DNA of 64,000 nt from Gigantopelta aegis (GCF_016097555.1 NC_054702.1:68944195-69008194), one strand, 5' to 3'. Counted from the stretch's first letter, positions 1 through 12,248 are shown. The notes: a model not told the origin generated them from the letters alone. Translations and numbers: made by a program.

Positions 1-355
1 TATCTCAAGGTAGAGTTTGAGACAGAACTGAAACATTTTATGTTATCTCAAGGTAGAGTATGAGACAGAACTGAAACACTACAATGCCATCTCAAGGAAG
101 AGTTTGAGACAGAATTGAAACACTACAATACCATCTCAAGGTAGAGTTTGAGACAGAACTGAAACACTTTATGTTATCTCAAGGTAGAGTATAAGAGGAA
201 AGGTTGAGTTTGAGACAGAACTGAAACACTTTATGTTATCTCAAGGTAGAGTATAAGAGGAAAGGTTGAGTTTGAGACAGAACTGAAACACTTTATGTTA
301 TCTCAAGGTAGAGTATAAGAGGAAAGGTAGAGTTTGAGACAGAACTGAAACAATA
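1..355. repeat. Tandem repeat (VNTR), left part
   Basis: Imperfect head-to-tail copies of a unit containing TCTCAAGGTAGAGT, TTGAGACAGAACTGAAACA and TTTATGTTAT. Some copies carry an extra AGAGGAAAGGT segment. The array probably extends left of the window. Related units resume at about 559-625 beyond a SINE, so the array was once continuous. Confidence 0.85.
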
Positions 356-365
356 CAAAGTTAAA

Positions 366-558
366 GTTTGTTTTGTTTAACATCACCACTAGAGCACCTC
401 AATTAATTAATCATCAGCTACTGGATGTCAAATATTTGGTAATTATGACTTGTAGTCTTCAGAGGAAATCTGTTACATTAGCAGCAATGAATCTTTTATA
501 TGCACTTACGGTATTTACAGATAGGACAACAAATACCACAATCTATGATATACCAGTT
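366..558 (-). mobile_element. SINE-A, 5'-truncated, inserted in the tandem array
   Basis: Read on the minus strand it contains the body of the SINE family called SINE-A here: a GCATATAAAAGAT-like motif, then CAAATATTTGACATCCAGTAG, ending in a GTTAAACAAAACAAAC-like tail at 366. The tRNA-like head is missing. Array units continue on both sides (1-355 and 559-625), so the SINE is younger than the array. Confidence 0.8.
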
Positions 559-714
559 TAGTTTGAGACAACACTTTAATGCTATTTCAAAGTAAAGCCA
601 TGAGACAGAATTCAAACATTATATTTCAAGTTGTAGTACAGTTGATGCAGATTTTCAGTATATGAGATGAATCATAAATAGTACAATTTCTAAAACTTAA
701 GCTAATATTATTAA

Positions 715-897
715 AGTTGCAGACCCTAGTTTTAACCTGTAAAAAAAATTGACACTAAAGATGATCAGAAAAACTTTGGTTCTACAGAAATGGATAATCT
801 AAAGAATAAAATATAAGTAATGTTCGATTTCAGTGATCATGAATGGCTCTAATAGTGAAAAATATGCTGTAGTGTTTAAAAACTAGGGTATGTTCCT
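715..897. mobile_element. TTAA-flanked MITE (CCCTAGTTTT family)
   Basis: A 183-bp element flanked by TTAA at 711-714 and 898-901. The inverted ends contain CCCTAGTTTTAA on the left and TTTAAAAACTAGGG on the right. Its closest relative in the window is at 51128-51458, and the right end also resembles 9385-9692. It has no coding capacity. Confidence 0.75.
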
Positions 898-1031
898 TTA
901 ATGGATTACCAGCATTATAAAGGAATTATTGTTTTTAGGGAATTATGTAAAGGTTTATTAAGATGTCTACTCATCAAAAATAAATTTAAGTCTACAATTT
1001 GTTTTTTTTATACTTATGAAGGTTTATTGAG

Positions 1032-4000
1032 ATGCCAGTTCGACGCCATATGCAAGATGAGTCAAGTCAACAGAATGTCTGGAGTAGCAACAACTCAGTG
1101 GAAAGTCTTCTGAAGAACAGCGAGAGAAGTGACTCCATTGCCAATTCAGAAAGCAACAGACGGCACAAAATGAAGGTAAATTCAGACTCATCCTCATATT
1201 TAAATAAAAATGAAAAATGTTTTCGCAATGAAACATTGTACTTATGCCATTAATTATTATACACATGTTGCACAACCAATCACAGCCAACTTATTTTCTT
1301 GTATATGTCCAAGTAAGGTTCAAGCAGGCTGTCCTGGGCACACACCTCAACTGACTGTCCAGGACAGTGAGTTAGTGGTTAGTTGTTGGTGAGAGAGAAG
1401 TCAGTGTGAGGGACTTAACGTACATACAGAGTCATTAAAACTCACTATGAGAGCAAATCCAGTACCTACCAACCGTATAATATGTCTGATGGATATAACA
1501 AGAAATACCTGCTGCTAATGGAAATTGTCCCAGGTCAGGCCACTGGCTATCCAGAGGCCGGACCCAGGACAGACATGCTCGAAACTCCAGTGGTATATGA
1601 GCATGTTAATTAATATTGGCTTGGCTTGGCTAATGGAAAAAATGTAGCAGGTTTTCTCTGAAGACAACAAGTCAAATTTAACAAATGTTTGACATTCATT
1701 ATCTGATGGTTAATTAATCAATGTGCTCCAGTGATGTCGTAAAACAAAACAAATTTTACGTTTTAACTTATAAGTCTGATGTCTGAACCACTACACCAGT
1801 GAGGCCAGTTGACACTGTGTAATTGTCAGTTGATATGAATTTACTTTTCCAGCTGTGTCTGGCTGGTATTTCTGAAGAAAGTCTTTCTCAGAAACCAGCC
1901 CAGGAGAGGTTTCAGGTAAACCACTTGTGCTGTGGTGTGTTATCTAATACAGACTGATCACCAATGTATCGATTTATTAACATAACAATGTGGCTTGCAT
2001 AATTTAAGTGTCTACATAACAATGTGATTTGCATAACTTATGTTTCTACATAACAATGTGATTTTCATAACTTATGTGTATACATAACAGTGTGATTTGC
2101 ATAATGTATATATCAACACAACATTGTGGCTTTCATAAGTTACGTGTTAACACAGATGATCAATGCTTATAAAAATATGAGTTTGAAATTGAGCTTTAAA
2201 CATAAATTCCAGACTGTAATGTACAGACATTTGATTATTAGGCAATTATTTACAGTTAAATTGCATATTATTTACAACATATAGCTTATATAACCAGGGG
2301 TCTAATTCATTAAACTCTCACAACTTTGCGATCTCGCAGTGCAATGTTAAAAGAATTGCAAAGAGGACGCTTTGTTGTCTAGCAGAGCCTAAGAGACCTT
2401 TGTGAATTAGGCCCCAGTAGTGGAAAATCAAATGTTTTTGGTCATCCTGATGGTTGTACTACCGGTAGCTTATAATTTATTTTTATCTGAAATAGAAAAG
2501 GTACATACATCAGAAGTGTTGTTAGTGGCTTTAACGTTGATGTTTAGGCAAGACTGTAAAGTTTTTATAAGCTTGATCCAAATTTCTTTACCACTTTTAT
2601 CATTGACATTAACTCTTTCATTGTTAATTATTAGTGGTTAACGGGTGAGAAAAGACACGGCCATTGTGCCATCATGCAATACCAGTACTCTGAAGTCTGT
2701 TTAACTCAATATTACACCAAACTGTTTTCATTAATCTTATTTTTATTTTATTCTTTCTTAGTACCGGGTACATATCAAGAGCTGATAACCAGAGCTGGTT
2801 ATGTTCACTTGTAATGGAACTGAGACTAGTTCACTCTTTTTGTTTTTAAATGTAGTTAATTTTGGGGTACAGATATGTAATAAGAGGGGTGGAAAATGAT
2901 ATAATTTGAATAAATTAATGAAATTGCTTTTTTTCAGGATTTTTTAAAGCATATTTTAAATGTTAAAATATGTTAATCTAAAAGCCATGACTTTGGGCAT
3001 ACCCAGTTCTAATGTTGAGTCCTTGATTTGATAGCTATGTAATTATGCTTAGTCATGATGAGAGCTACAGGTCTGAAAAGTTCAAGAACAATTTACACAT
3101 TGTTTGCGAAATTCTGGTTTTACGTAACCCATTTTTCATCCCAATATTTACATGGTCATGACAAGTTATATGAAAACAAAATGGGTTACCGTGCTTTGAT
3201 TTGGATTTGTATAACCCACAAATGAATTATGCAAATTTGCAGTTCTTAGAGGCCAGGGCCGTGTTCCACAAAGCGATCTTAGCCCTAAGATCACTGTAAC
3301 CGCACAGCTGACACATGCACTTAAGATGATCTTAGCTCTAAGATCGCTTTGTGGAACGGGGCCCTGGCTGCCAAGTTGAATTGCTGGGAACTATTGGAGT
3401 CTTTAGCGAGATGCATGGTCTTCAGTACTATTTGTAAATGGTTGAAATTTGTGACTCGTGTGGCCACATCATAATTGTGCATATCATCTGATAATGTTTA
3501 TGAATGACTAAACGAAATAAAAGGAAATTATTTGTGTTTGTGTGCTGATGGGAATTACATTTAAGTGTCCTTTGTAAACATATGGACATTAATCATGTGC
3601 TCTACTTAGCATGTTCAGCTGTGCACAAAACTATATTCAGTAAAATATTATTGCATGTTGTGTTAAGTATTACTTTATACTATTTTTGTTTTCTAAGATC
3701 AGTTTATACAGGTTTGGGATCGATCCCTGTCAGTGGGCCTATTGGGCTATTTCTCGCTCCAGCTAGTGCATCACGGCTGGTATATCAAAGGCCATGGTAT
3801 GTGCTATCCTGTCTATGGGATGGTGCATATAAAAGATCCCTTGCTGCTAATCGAAAAGAGTAGCTCATGAAGTGGTGTCAGCGGGTTTCCTGTCTCAAAT
3901 CTGTGTAGTTCTTAACCATATGTCCGATGCCATATAACCTTAAATAAAATGTGTTGAGTGCGTCATCAAATAAAACATTTCCTTCCTTCAGTTTATAGAC

Positions 4001-7000
4001 TGGCACATTTTGTCAGCCCCCTTGAATTTGCTTTAAACAGTGTCCATTGGATATGTAATATTTGATTTCAGATGGTGATAGAATGTGAATCACTGCCTGA
4101 GGAAGCAAAACAACTACTGAACTGGTATATGATTTCATGGAATGGTGAGTGACACAATGTAATATTAATTACTGTTGTAATTGTATGCCTCAGTGGAAAA
4201 AAATATAGTGGGGTATATAAATGCAGTTTAACTTTATTGTTATAAACTTTATACAGTTTACAGTCTTTTTTCATTCTAAATGTTAGTATACTATGAAATA
4301 ACATTTTAGTTGTGGTGGTCTAATTTTCATGTAATTTAAGAACACAATGACACTATAATACATGTATATATGTTATACAAATTCATGATACTAACTTTTC
4401 AGTCCATGAATTTAAGTACCCAACAAAATGTGTATTTTAGCTTAATTATGAAATTTCAGCCCAAGAAGAAAAAAAGGATTTTATAGTATTTCTTTTTATT
4501 TTACATTTTCTAGATTTCAGTTCCAAAATGTTTAACCCTCCAGAACCTCCAGTTTTATTATAACAATATCTGTATACATTTTATGCTGTTTGCCTAGATG
4601 GTTTTCATATACCGTAGGTATATTTAATATTTTTAATAGTTTTTTTAATTATTAATCTGTTTTTAACTTGAATGTTTTGTTTCATTTCAGACACAAAAAG
4701 AAATGAATTTTTTCATAAACTTTTATTAAAACTGGACCCAAGGCAACATTATTTTATTTCAAGCTTTTTATCAGTAAGTATATAAAATTAGTTAGGGATT
4801 GGCAAAATTAATGAGTGATATTAATACAAAGGTTCAGTATCATAATAAAAATGGTTACTACGATGAGTTATTAGTGCACACCAAAAACCAGCATTTATAA
4901 AAATGATGGATGGATGAATGAATAATGGATGGATACATGGATGGATGGATGGATTGATGAATGAATACATGGATGGATGGATACGTGGGTGGATATGTGG
5001 ATGGATGGATGGATATGTGGGTGGATGGATACATGAATGGGTGGATGATTGTATGGATGGATGGATGGATACCAGGATGGATGGATAGATAGATGGGTTA
5101 ATGGATACATGGATGGGTTGATGGATAGTGGATGGATGAATACATGGATGGATATGTGGATGGATGAATATGTGGATGGATAGATACATAGACTGATGTA
5201 TACGTGGATGGATGGATACATGGATGTGTAACTGGATGGATGGATGGATATATGGATGGATGGATACATATATGGATACATCAATTGATATGTGGATGGA
5301 TGGATGGATGGATGGATGGATGGATGAATACATAGATGGATGGATGGATGGACACACACATGGATGGATACAAGGCTGGCTGGCTGGATGGCTGGCTGGA
5401 TGACTGGATGGATGGATGGATGGATGGATGGATGGATGGACGGACAACCTGATTGTTTGCCCTTCATATAGTTCACTTATTTTTTATAGTGATATATTTT
5501 CTATATACATTTCTATTGATAACTGATAGTTAATGTTTGTATTTACTTCAAGATTAAGCAGCAGAAAGATTTCATTGGATTACTCCCAGAACACCTTGCT
5601 GTGAAAATACTCAGTTATCTCACACCCACAGAACTTGTGCAAGCTAGTTTGGTATGTATAATAAAACATGTATGGTATACATTTTATACAGACTGATCTC
5701 CTTCAAATACTGCAAATCAGGGTAATTGTTTTGAAAACAGAATTGTTCTTACAAACAAATTACAAATTACAAATTCTTACAAATTACAAATTCTTACAAA
5801 TTACAAATTCTTACAAATTCTTCTTACAAACAAACTGTAAATTATAAATTATGATTGTATGATGAAAATTATGACCCACAAATAATGTTGTATTGTTAAA
5901 ACAGATTATCTGGATTAAAACAATTGCATGGATTCTTTTATTTTTTATTACTGTTCAGTACCATAGATATATATTTTAATACAAATTGAATTTTTACCAA
6001 CACAACTATAACCTAATAGAATATAACATTGATGGATCTTTAAAAATATAAAGCTGTGAACTTATTAAGAATACTTGTTAGTAATAATTTCTCTTACATA
6101 CTCATTAAGAGAACCTTGTTTGACATTTAATTATAAAAATCCAACATATGTTGGTCATTAATTTTTTTGTTTTTGTTTTTACAGGTCAATAAGACATGGC
6201 ACAAAATAGCTTCCAACAATGAACTGTGGAAATCAAAATGTGAAGAGGTCAAGGTCAAAGTACCAATATCCCAGAGTCCGACATGGAAGAACATTTTCCG
6301 AGACAACCTTAAGCTACAGCATAACTGGAAAACTGGCGAATGTCGAACAGTTGACCTCAAAGGTCACACGGACAAGTATGTAAATCAGTGTTCATATGAA
6401 TATGTCTTAATTTTCTTCATACTACAAGCTGCCAGTAGGTGATCTTATTTTTAAAACTACATATTTAACTCTGATTATTTTATGATTTAAATACATTATT
6501 ATTATGTGCATTGAAAACCAGTTCCTTTGTGGTTAAAGCTGTTATTTGCAGAAATGTTTTAAAAATCTAAGACTTGAATATAGGGAACTTGTTATTCAAA
6601 GATTTTACAAGCATTAGGCCAGATTTCTTGCCCATATTGGTGATGGAGCTTTCCCCCATAACACATCATTTCTTATGGAATTCCATGCATCATGATCCAC
6701 ATATTTGTGAAAGATTATTCCAAATTTACATACATGGATTACATACATTCTGCAGGTAGCACTGAAACACAGACATGGCAGAAACATTATTTCAATAATT
6801 CACAGATTTACTCATTTATGGAAAACGGGCAGGAAAAGTGGACGTATGGAAATGTAGCCTTATACTAACAATATCAGTTAAATTTGTTTAATTTTCAGAG
6901 TTCTTACGGTGATATCTGACAATCAGCAGCTGGCTTCAGGCAGTCAGGATCATTCAATCAAAATCTGGGACATCAAGACTGGTACTCTACAGCAGACATT

Positions 7001-10000
7001 GAAGGGGCACAACCGAGGAATATGGTGTCTCAATTTCTTCACCAAAAATCTCCTTATCAGTGGGTCATATGACAACACCATCAGAGTAAGCTGGCCAGCA
7101 TATTATTTAGCTGGAACACTTTTGTCAATGAGTTTATATTGTAATATGCACCATATAAAAACAAATATTTCATTTTAATGTTCTAGCATTATGAAAAAGT
7201 GCATTAGATAAATTAGTCCTCTACCAGGCCAACTGGAGTGGACTCTTAAGTTTTTCTCCATTTGTCTGTTTCACATATTTTTTGTAATGTCTTAATATAT
7301 TGAGCTGAAATTTTGTGTATAGCTTTATCATGTAATTACAGAGTTATGGCCCTTTGAATTTAGGTGACACGAAAAGTTGTTAGGCCCAGAAGTGAATATG
7401 TATTGCTTTAGCAGTATTTTTTAGAATGCTTTTAAAAATAAATATATTTTGATATATTATTAAAAAACGATAGTCCAAACATATTACTATATTATTCAGA
7501 TTTGGAACCTGCGGACAGGAAGTACGCTGAGAACATTACTTGGCCATGAGGGAGCAGTCTGGGCGATGGTGCGCCGAGGAAGTATTCTAGTCACCGCATC
7601 ACAGGACAAAACAGTACGTACTTGTTGTCCACTGACATCACTCTGTAATCCCATCTAGGTTTACATTCAAAACACTATCATAGTCCAGTACCCGGTAGTT
7701 AGGATGTTAAGATGTTAAAGCAAAGACAGTGGGTTCTCCTTGTCTTTCTCTGTGATATTTAAACATGTATCCACATGTGAAATGTAGGGAGAGGTCTTAA
7801 TATAGGCTAAGCCTGTTGACCAATCCCAATATGTTTTTGTAAAATAAATATTGTCTAAACAAAAGCAAAGACATTTGTCATATTCTTGTGTTTACATATG
7901 ACTCTGTTTTCCTTAAATCATCATGTTTTTTGTTTTGTTTGTTTATACTTATTTTTGTGTAATTAATGTTCAAGCACACTGTACTAGACGCACACCTCGG
8001 CTATTTGGACTATTGGGACAGTGGGTTAATGGTTAGGTGTTAGTGAGAGAGAAGTCAGTGTAGTGGCCTTACACTAGACACATTTCAGTTAAAATTAACA
8101 TCAGATGAACCTGTTATGTTAAAACCTTATCCCACACCTCATTAAGAAAGAAGTTAGATCCACTGAATCATTCAATTTGCTCTGGGTGGGAGCCGGTACT
8201 TGGATGTGAACCCAGTACCAACCAGCCTTCAGTCTGATGGCTTAACCAGTACACTTCTGAGACCGATATCATTAAGGTAATCATCATCATTATGGTAATT
8301 CTCATGTTGAAATATGTGTGTTATTTGTCCAGGCGAAGATCTGGAACATCAGTCAGTGTCTACTGCTCTACACACTGACAGGCCACAACGCGGCTGTGTT
8401 TGCTGTCGACATGGACGAGGAGGGAACTCTAGTCATTACAGGATCTGCAGACAGGGTACGCAATATACTAGGACCACATTTTCAAAGCTATCTTAGCACT
8501 ACAATATTGTAAAATTGTTGTAGATTATGGCATGCATTGTAGAGACATCATAGCTTATGACAGTTTTATTATATCGTAGCACTAAGATAACACTGAAAAT
8601 CTTTAGCCTGAACTCCAATGAAAATGCACCAGTTAGATTTATAGTTGTAAAAAAGATATAAGAAGAAAAATAATATATTTAACTGATGCTGTATAACTGT
8701 ATGGTCAGATATTTCAACCCTCCTGGATTCCACGTGAATCTCCCGATATTTATCTATTGGATAACTTACGCAAAGAAACATTCTTCCGTTAAATGACATT
8801 TTTGTAAGCATACAAAACATTCTATCAACTTTTAAATAACACAAGGGAACTCTGCCTTTTAAAGGTTGACAGGCCAAAAAATTTAGTAGGCAATAAATCA
8901 CCAAAAATTTGTATACAATAGTTAGGATTATTGTGTTTAATAGCAGCCTCACACATTAATGGTAATAATTGAAAATTGGGTGGTGTGTTTTTAATGGAAT
9001 CCAGTATATAATACATGTATTTATTCTGACTAGATATTAAAGGCTCATCAGTTAGTGTACACGATCTTCCCATTATCTCATGTTATGTTGGTTATGTTAC
9101 TGTATTATCGGGTTCATTCCCAAAAATAATCAAATTCCACAAAATTAAAGGAAAAAGAGGTTTGACAGGAGCACCTTTGTGTGTGTGTGGGTTATATTTG
9201 TTGTATCTGTGAAAATGTCCTTCACAGGTTAATTTGAAAGGATAGTCTAGCAACCTCAAGCAGTACCACTATTTTTTACACTGTGCTGCGCATGCCTGAG
9301 GTTGCATATGGATAATGTACATAAATTTATTACCCAGATAAAATAACACTTTTATAATGCATGTTTTTTCTATGCGATGTCTAATGGGACATACCCTAGT
9401 TTCAACTCATGAAAATTGAGTGAAACATGAGTATGTGACTTTGAAATGGTGAAATACCCTCTAAAAACAGACTAAAACTCGACTCCATAACTCTCAGACA
9501 CATGTGCATTTTTAAAAATATGAGAAATCCATTTTGTGATATTAAAAAGACCAGGATGACCAAAAACATTTCAAATGTAAGGAAATTGATAATCTAAACA
9601 ATAAAATTTAGGTAAAGTGTGCTTTAAGTTATCAAAAACAGTTATAATAGTAAAAAATATGTGTTAGTATTTAAAAATTAGGGTATGTCCCTTTAAAATG
9701 ACACCTATAGCATTTTAGACGGATGCAACATTTTAAAAAGGTACCTACAGTATTGAAACACACATTAACATGCATCATATAAATGGGTAATTTCCCACCA
9801 ACCAACCATCAAGCATTAAGCTGAACAATGTATAAAATCCCCTCCTCTCCCCACCCCCCACTAAAATCAGATTAATTAATTGCTTTCATTTACTGGATTT
9901 TTGGGGCACATTAAAATTTGGGATGTATGTTTGCACCTCCAGCACCTTCTTGCTGGATCCACAGTGTGCTGTGTACAGTTTATAGGGCTGATGATGTTCT

Positions 10001-12248
10001 TTTCTTTGTAGAGTGTACGTATTTGGGACGTCGAAAGTGGGAAGTGTAAGAAAGTTGTGTGGGCGAGTCAGTCAACATCCATCATGGCGGTCAGCTACAG
10101 TAATGGCTACTTTGCCTGCTCATATGGAGAGACAATTTGTCTGTACAAAATTGGGAAGGCAAAGCTCATCAGAACATTTGTGGAGCATCGCAAACGGTAT
10201 GTAATAATTATAAAAGGCATATAAATTTACAATGTTAATTTTCCATCCGGTCTTAGTGGAATAAAAAATCAAATAAAATGGTTTTAAAAATTAATTAAAA
10301 GATAAAATGTTATTAAAGTTTTGGGAAAATGAGTATAGATAAAGGGAATAACTGGTTATTGTCTTAAGATATCGGCTTTATCCTGCGATGGTTATCCTGC
10401 GAAGGTTAGAATGGCGAATGCAGAGAGGCTCTGCCGAGCTACATTCGCCATTCATCCCGAGCAGGATTAAAACCGATATCTTAAGACAGTAACCAGTTAT
10501 TTCTTTTATCCTGCAGTCCTATAGGGATATTCGGAAAGTCATTAATTATTCCAGTTTTGTGTACGCAAATTAAGTATTGTCAACCTAGCAAGATACATGA
10601 TGTCATTATTTGTAAGATGCTAGCTACATTCTGTCACATTAAAAAAGCGTTTCTAAACTCTAATTCATAAATAAATATACACGTTTTGTATTGTTATCGC
10701 AAAACTAAAAGTTATTTGTATTTACTGTACGTCAACAAATGATTTAAAGAGTATGTTTATTGAAAATCTACTCTGAAATATTCGAGTCTAGACGGGCTTA
10801 TGTCAATATAGAGATTTATCTAGTCATCATATCATGCCAATGTATACAGTGATTACTGGATAAAATATGATGTTTTGCATTGAAGGGAACAGTTGTAAGA
10901 CATGGTCTATATTGTTACTCTTTTAAAAAAAATTAGCATTGAGAGTATTGAGCTGCATATATCAGACCCAGACAACATGACGGGTATGATCGTTAGTGCT
11001 GGAAAAGATGGACTGGTCAAGTACTGGGATATTAACAGGTGAGACACTACGATAATGGTTATCTCATGTTATATGACTTTTTAATCATGTTCAGCACTTA
11101 TACAGATAAGGGCAGGATGTAGCCCAGTGGTAAAGTTCCCACCTGATGCATGGTCGGTCTAGGATCAATTGGTGGAGCCATTGGGCTATGTCATGTTCTA
11201 GCCGGTGCACCACAACTGGTGTATCAAAAGCTGTGGTATGTGCTATCCTGTCTGTGGGATGGTGCATATAAAACATCCCTTGCTACTTATGGAAAAAATG
11301 TAGCGGGTTTCCTCTCTAAGAATATATGTTAAAATTACCAAATATTTGACATCCAGTAGCCGATGATTAACAAATCAATGTGCTCTAGAGGTGTCGTTAA
11401 ACAAAACAAACTTCTTTTTTTATACATATAAATGTAGACCATTTGTACTTAAAAGTGGGTTTTTGTAATATCTTAAAGATTTCAGCTTTGTAATTTGAAA
11501 TTTGTATTACTGAATTGTCAAACTCTGCTAGAAAATGATAAAATATCTTAAGGGAATTACTACACATTTATTTTATAATTCAAGCAGAATAAGGTATAGA
11601 AACATTATATTTATTTCTAGTTTCTCTCTTAAGCTATGTCATACCAGTCCTCTAAGCATGCTCGTAGTTTTGTGATATGAACATTCTGAAGTGCCTGAAC
11701 CTTGAAAGGACAAAGGCATGTTAATACAGGTTAAGCCTATAGTCCATCCTATCATTCTATAAAAATGTTTTTTGCTATTACTTTCAGTTTTGTTTGACGT
11801 AACAAGAAAAATAAACGTGTTTTGAAAATAACAAAAAAATACTAATTTTGTGTGCAATTTACAAATCAATCAGCTCAGAAAGAAATAACTTGTAGTAATT
11901 TTAATAGTATGAAAAAAGGTGTTCCCTGTGGGACGGACTATAGGCCATTCTGAAAAACAGGTTACCTGCATTTTAAATTTAGTTAAATGAAATATCACAA
12001 TATTCTACAAACAATTTTATTTCTGTGATCTATTGTTTACAGGAGGTAACCTTTATAACAAGTTTGACTGTTCTGTAAATTTATTGATATCAGTATTTGA
12101 TACAATTCTTTTGTTTGATTTCAGTGATCAGAGTCTGCACACCTTCACTGGTCACAATGAACAGGTGAACTGTATATACTTTGATGAACTGCGGATAGCA
12201 AGTGCGGGATACGACAACAAAATACGGATCTGGGATTTTAACATCTGA
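1032..12248 (+). CDS. F-box/WD40-repeat protein, probable SCF substrate receptor
   Basis: Twelve exons join in one frame to 495 codons plus TGA: 1032-1175, 1853-1915, 4072-4144, 4691-4773, 5553-5651, 6185-6375, 6899-7085, 7500-7613, 8333-8455, 10012-10196, 10937-11038 and 12125-12248. All introns are GT-AG and the phases match at every junction. Residues 1-70 are polar and look unstructured. Residues 86-121 ([20 protein letters not shown] onward) resemble the helical dimerisation region before the F-box in beta-TrCP and Cdc4. The F-box is at about 126-173 ([18 protein letters not shown], ending ELWKSKC). Seven WD40 repeats fill 211-495, with GH dipeptides and KIWDI, RIWNL, KIWNI, RIWDV, KYWDI and RIWDF endings. 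Repeat 5 is degenerate. By family knowledge the F-box binds Skp1 and the propeller binds a degron for ubiquitination. The paralogue (beta-TrCP, FBXW7 or an invertebrate-specific group) is not decided. The start is the first ATG after an in-frame TGA at 1017, and an acceptor-like AG just upstream suggests 5' UTR exons further left. Confidence 0.93.
1289..1496 (-). mobile_element. SINE-C copy
   Basis: Read on the minus strand it carries the family's CTGTCCTGGACAGTCAG stretch, GAGGTGTGTGCCCAGGACAG and a TTGAACCTTACTTGG-like 3' part, which match the complete copy at 52073-52330. Diverged. It lies in intron 1 of the F-box gene. Confidence 0.75.
1528..1609 (+). repeat. Interspersed repeat F
   Basis: Shares GGCTATCCAGAG, CGGACCCA, GACAGACATGC and CGAAAC in order with 60445-60536, followed in both by GCATGTTAA. 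Family not recognised. It abuts a SINE-A tail at 1630. Confidence 0.7.
1630..1753 (+). mobile_element. SINE-A 3' fragment
   Basis: Contains CTAATGGAAAAAATGTAGC, CAAATGTTTGACAT and the terminal GTAAAACAAAACAAAT tail of the SINE-A family. Head and middle are absent. Confidence 0.75.
1981..2145. repeat. 34-bp tandem repeat, about 5 copies
   Basis: Units beginning CATAACAATGTGATTTGCAT recur at 1981, 2015, 2049, 2083 and about 2117, a period of 34 bp, with drift in the last unit. In an intron of the F-box gene. Confidence 0.8.
2297..2415. mobile_element. Short foldback MITE
   Basis: About 119 bp with inverted ends GGGGTCTAATTCAT and, read inward from the right, GGGGCCTAATTCAC. Non-coding, in intron 2 of the F-box gene. 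Confidence 0.65.
3253..3367. mobile_element. Foldback MITE (GTTCCACAAAGCGATCTTAG)
   Basis: About 115 bp that is almost one hairpin. The left arm GTTCCACAAAGCGATCTTAG recurs inverted at the right, bounded by CCAGGGCC and GGCCCTGG. Few mismatches between arms suggests a fairly recent origin. Intron 2 of the F-box gene. Confidence 0.8.
3711..3989 (+). mobile_element. SINE-B, head truncated
   Basis: Starts in the B-box region (GGTTTGGGATCGATCCC), continues through GGGCTATTTCTCGCTCCAG, GTGCTATCCTGTC and TCCCTTGCTGCTAAT, then the B-specific GAAAAGAGTAGC. It ends GCGTCATCAAATAAAACATT followed by CCTT repeats. Confidence 0.85.
4900..5442. repeat. TGGA/ATGG microsatellite
   Basis: About 540 bp of drifting TGGA tetranucleotides with embedded TACA, TGTG and GGCT variants, purest at 5293-5330 and 5405-5440. 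It lies in the intron between exons 4 and 5 of the F-box gene. On the minus strand it opens long HPSI-repeat reading frames, which are artefacts. Confidence 0.95.
5755..5830. repeat. TTACAAATTC short tandem repeat
   Basis: Repeated TTACAAATTACAAATTC blocks with a period of 7 to 18 bp. Intronic. Confidence 0.8.
7213..7430 (+). repeat. Interspersed repeat, same family as 59778-60126
   Basis: Shares TTAGTCC, CTACCAG, ATATTGAG, GAAATTTT, GTTATGGCCC and TGTATTG in the same order with 59778-60126, but is more decayed and lacks a clear right end. Intron 7 of the F-box gene. Confidence 0.65.
7944..8265 (-). mobile_element. SINE-C copy
   Basis: Minus-strand reading shows the tRNA-like head (GGTTAAGCCATCAGACTGAAG, then GGTACTGGGTTC) at about 8205-8265, a CTCCCACCCAGAGC motif, GAGGTGTGCGTC and a CACAAAAATAAGT tail. 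Nearly full length but diverged. Intron 8 of the F-box gene. Confidence 0.8.
8609..9003. mobile_element. Degenerate inverted-repeat element (GCACCA family)
   Basis: Left end CTCCAATGAAAATGCACCAG is matched, inverted, by a right end reading TTCCATTAAAAACACACCAC. A relative with the same ends lies at 14187-14420. Open frames inside show no recognisable domain. Confidence 0.5.
9385..9692. mobile_element. TTAA-type MITE (GGGACATACCCTAG)
   Basis: About 308 bp with inverted ends GGGACATACCCTAGTTT and ATTAGGGTATGTCCC. TTAA follows at 9693-9696; the left TTAA has decayed to CTAA. In intron 9 of the F-box gene. Confidence 0.75.
10338..10510. repeat. Near-perfect foldback
   Basis: An inverted repeat of about 75-bp arms. 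The left arm includes AATAACTGGTTATTGTC, TTAAGATATCGG and ATGGCGAATG; the right arm is its complement with few mismatches. The centre is a GC-rich loop around AGAGGCTCTGCC. Probably a MITE or snapback element, in intron 10 of the F-box gene. Confidence 0.85.
11110..11411 (+). mobile_element. SINE-A, full length
   Basis: Begins GGGCAGGATGTAGCCCAGTGG (A-box-like, TAGCCCAGTGGTA) with a B-box-like GGTCTAGGATCAATT about 40 bp on, so tRNA-derived. The body has GTGCTATCCTGTCTGTGGGA and TGGTGCATATAAAA. The A-specific 3' part has TAGCGGGTTTCCTC, CAAATATTTGACATCCAGTAG and the tail GTCGTTAAACAAAACAAAC. Intron 11 of the F-box gene. Confidence 0.9.
11737..11943. mobile_element. MITE with CTATAGTCC ends
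   Basis: Inverted ends CTATAGTCCATCC and GGGACGGACTATAG. Internal markers are a TTTTTTG run, TTTCAGTTTTGTTTGACGTA, TGTGCAATTTACAAATCAAT and GTATGAAAAAAGG. Relatives at 24182-24385 (inverted) and 33915-34117. Confidence 0.75.

Noticed and set aside
4821-5476. Two long minus-strand frames made of HPSI/PSIH repeats
   Set aside because: They are translations of the TGGA microsatellite in two frames; no coding gene is implied.
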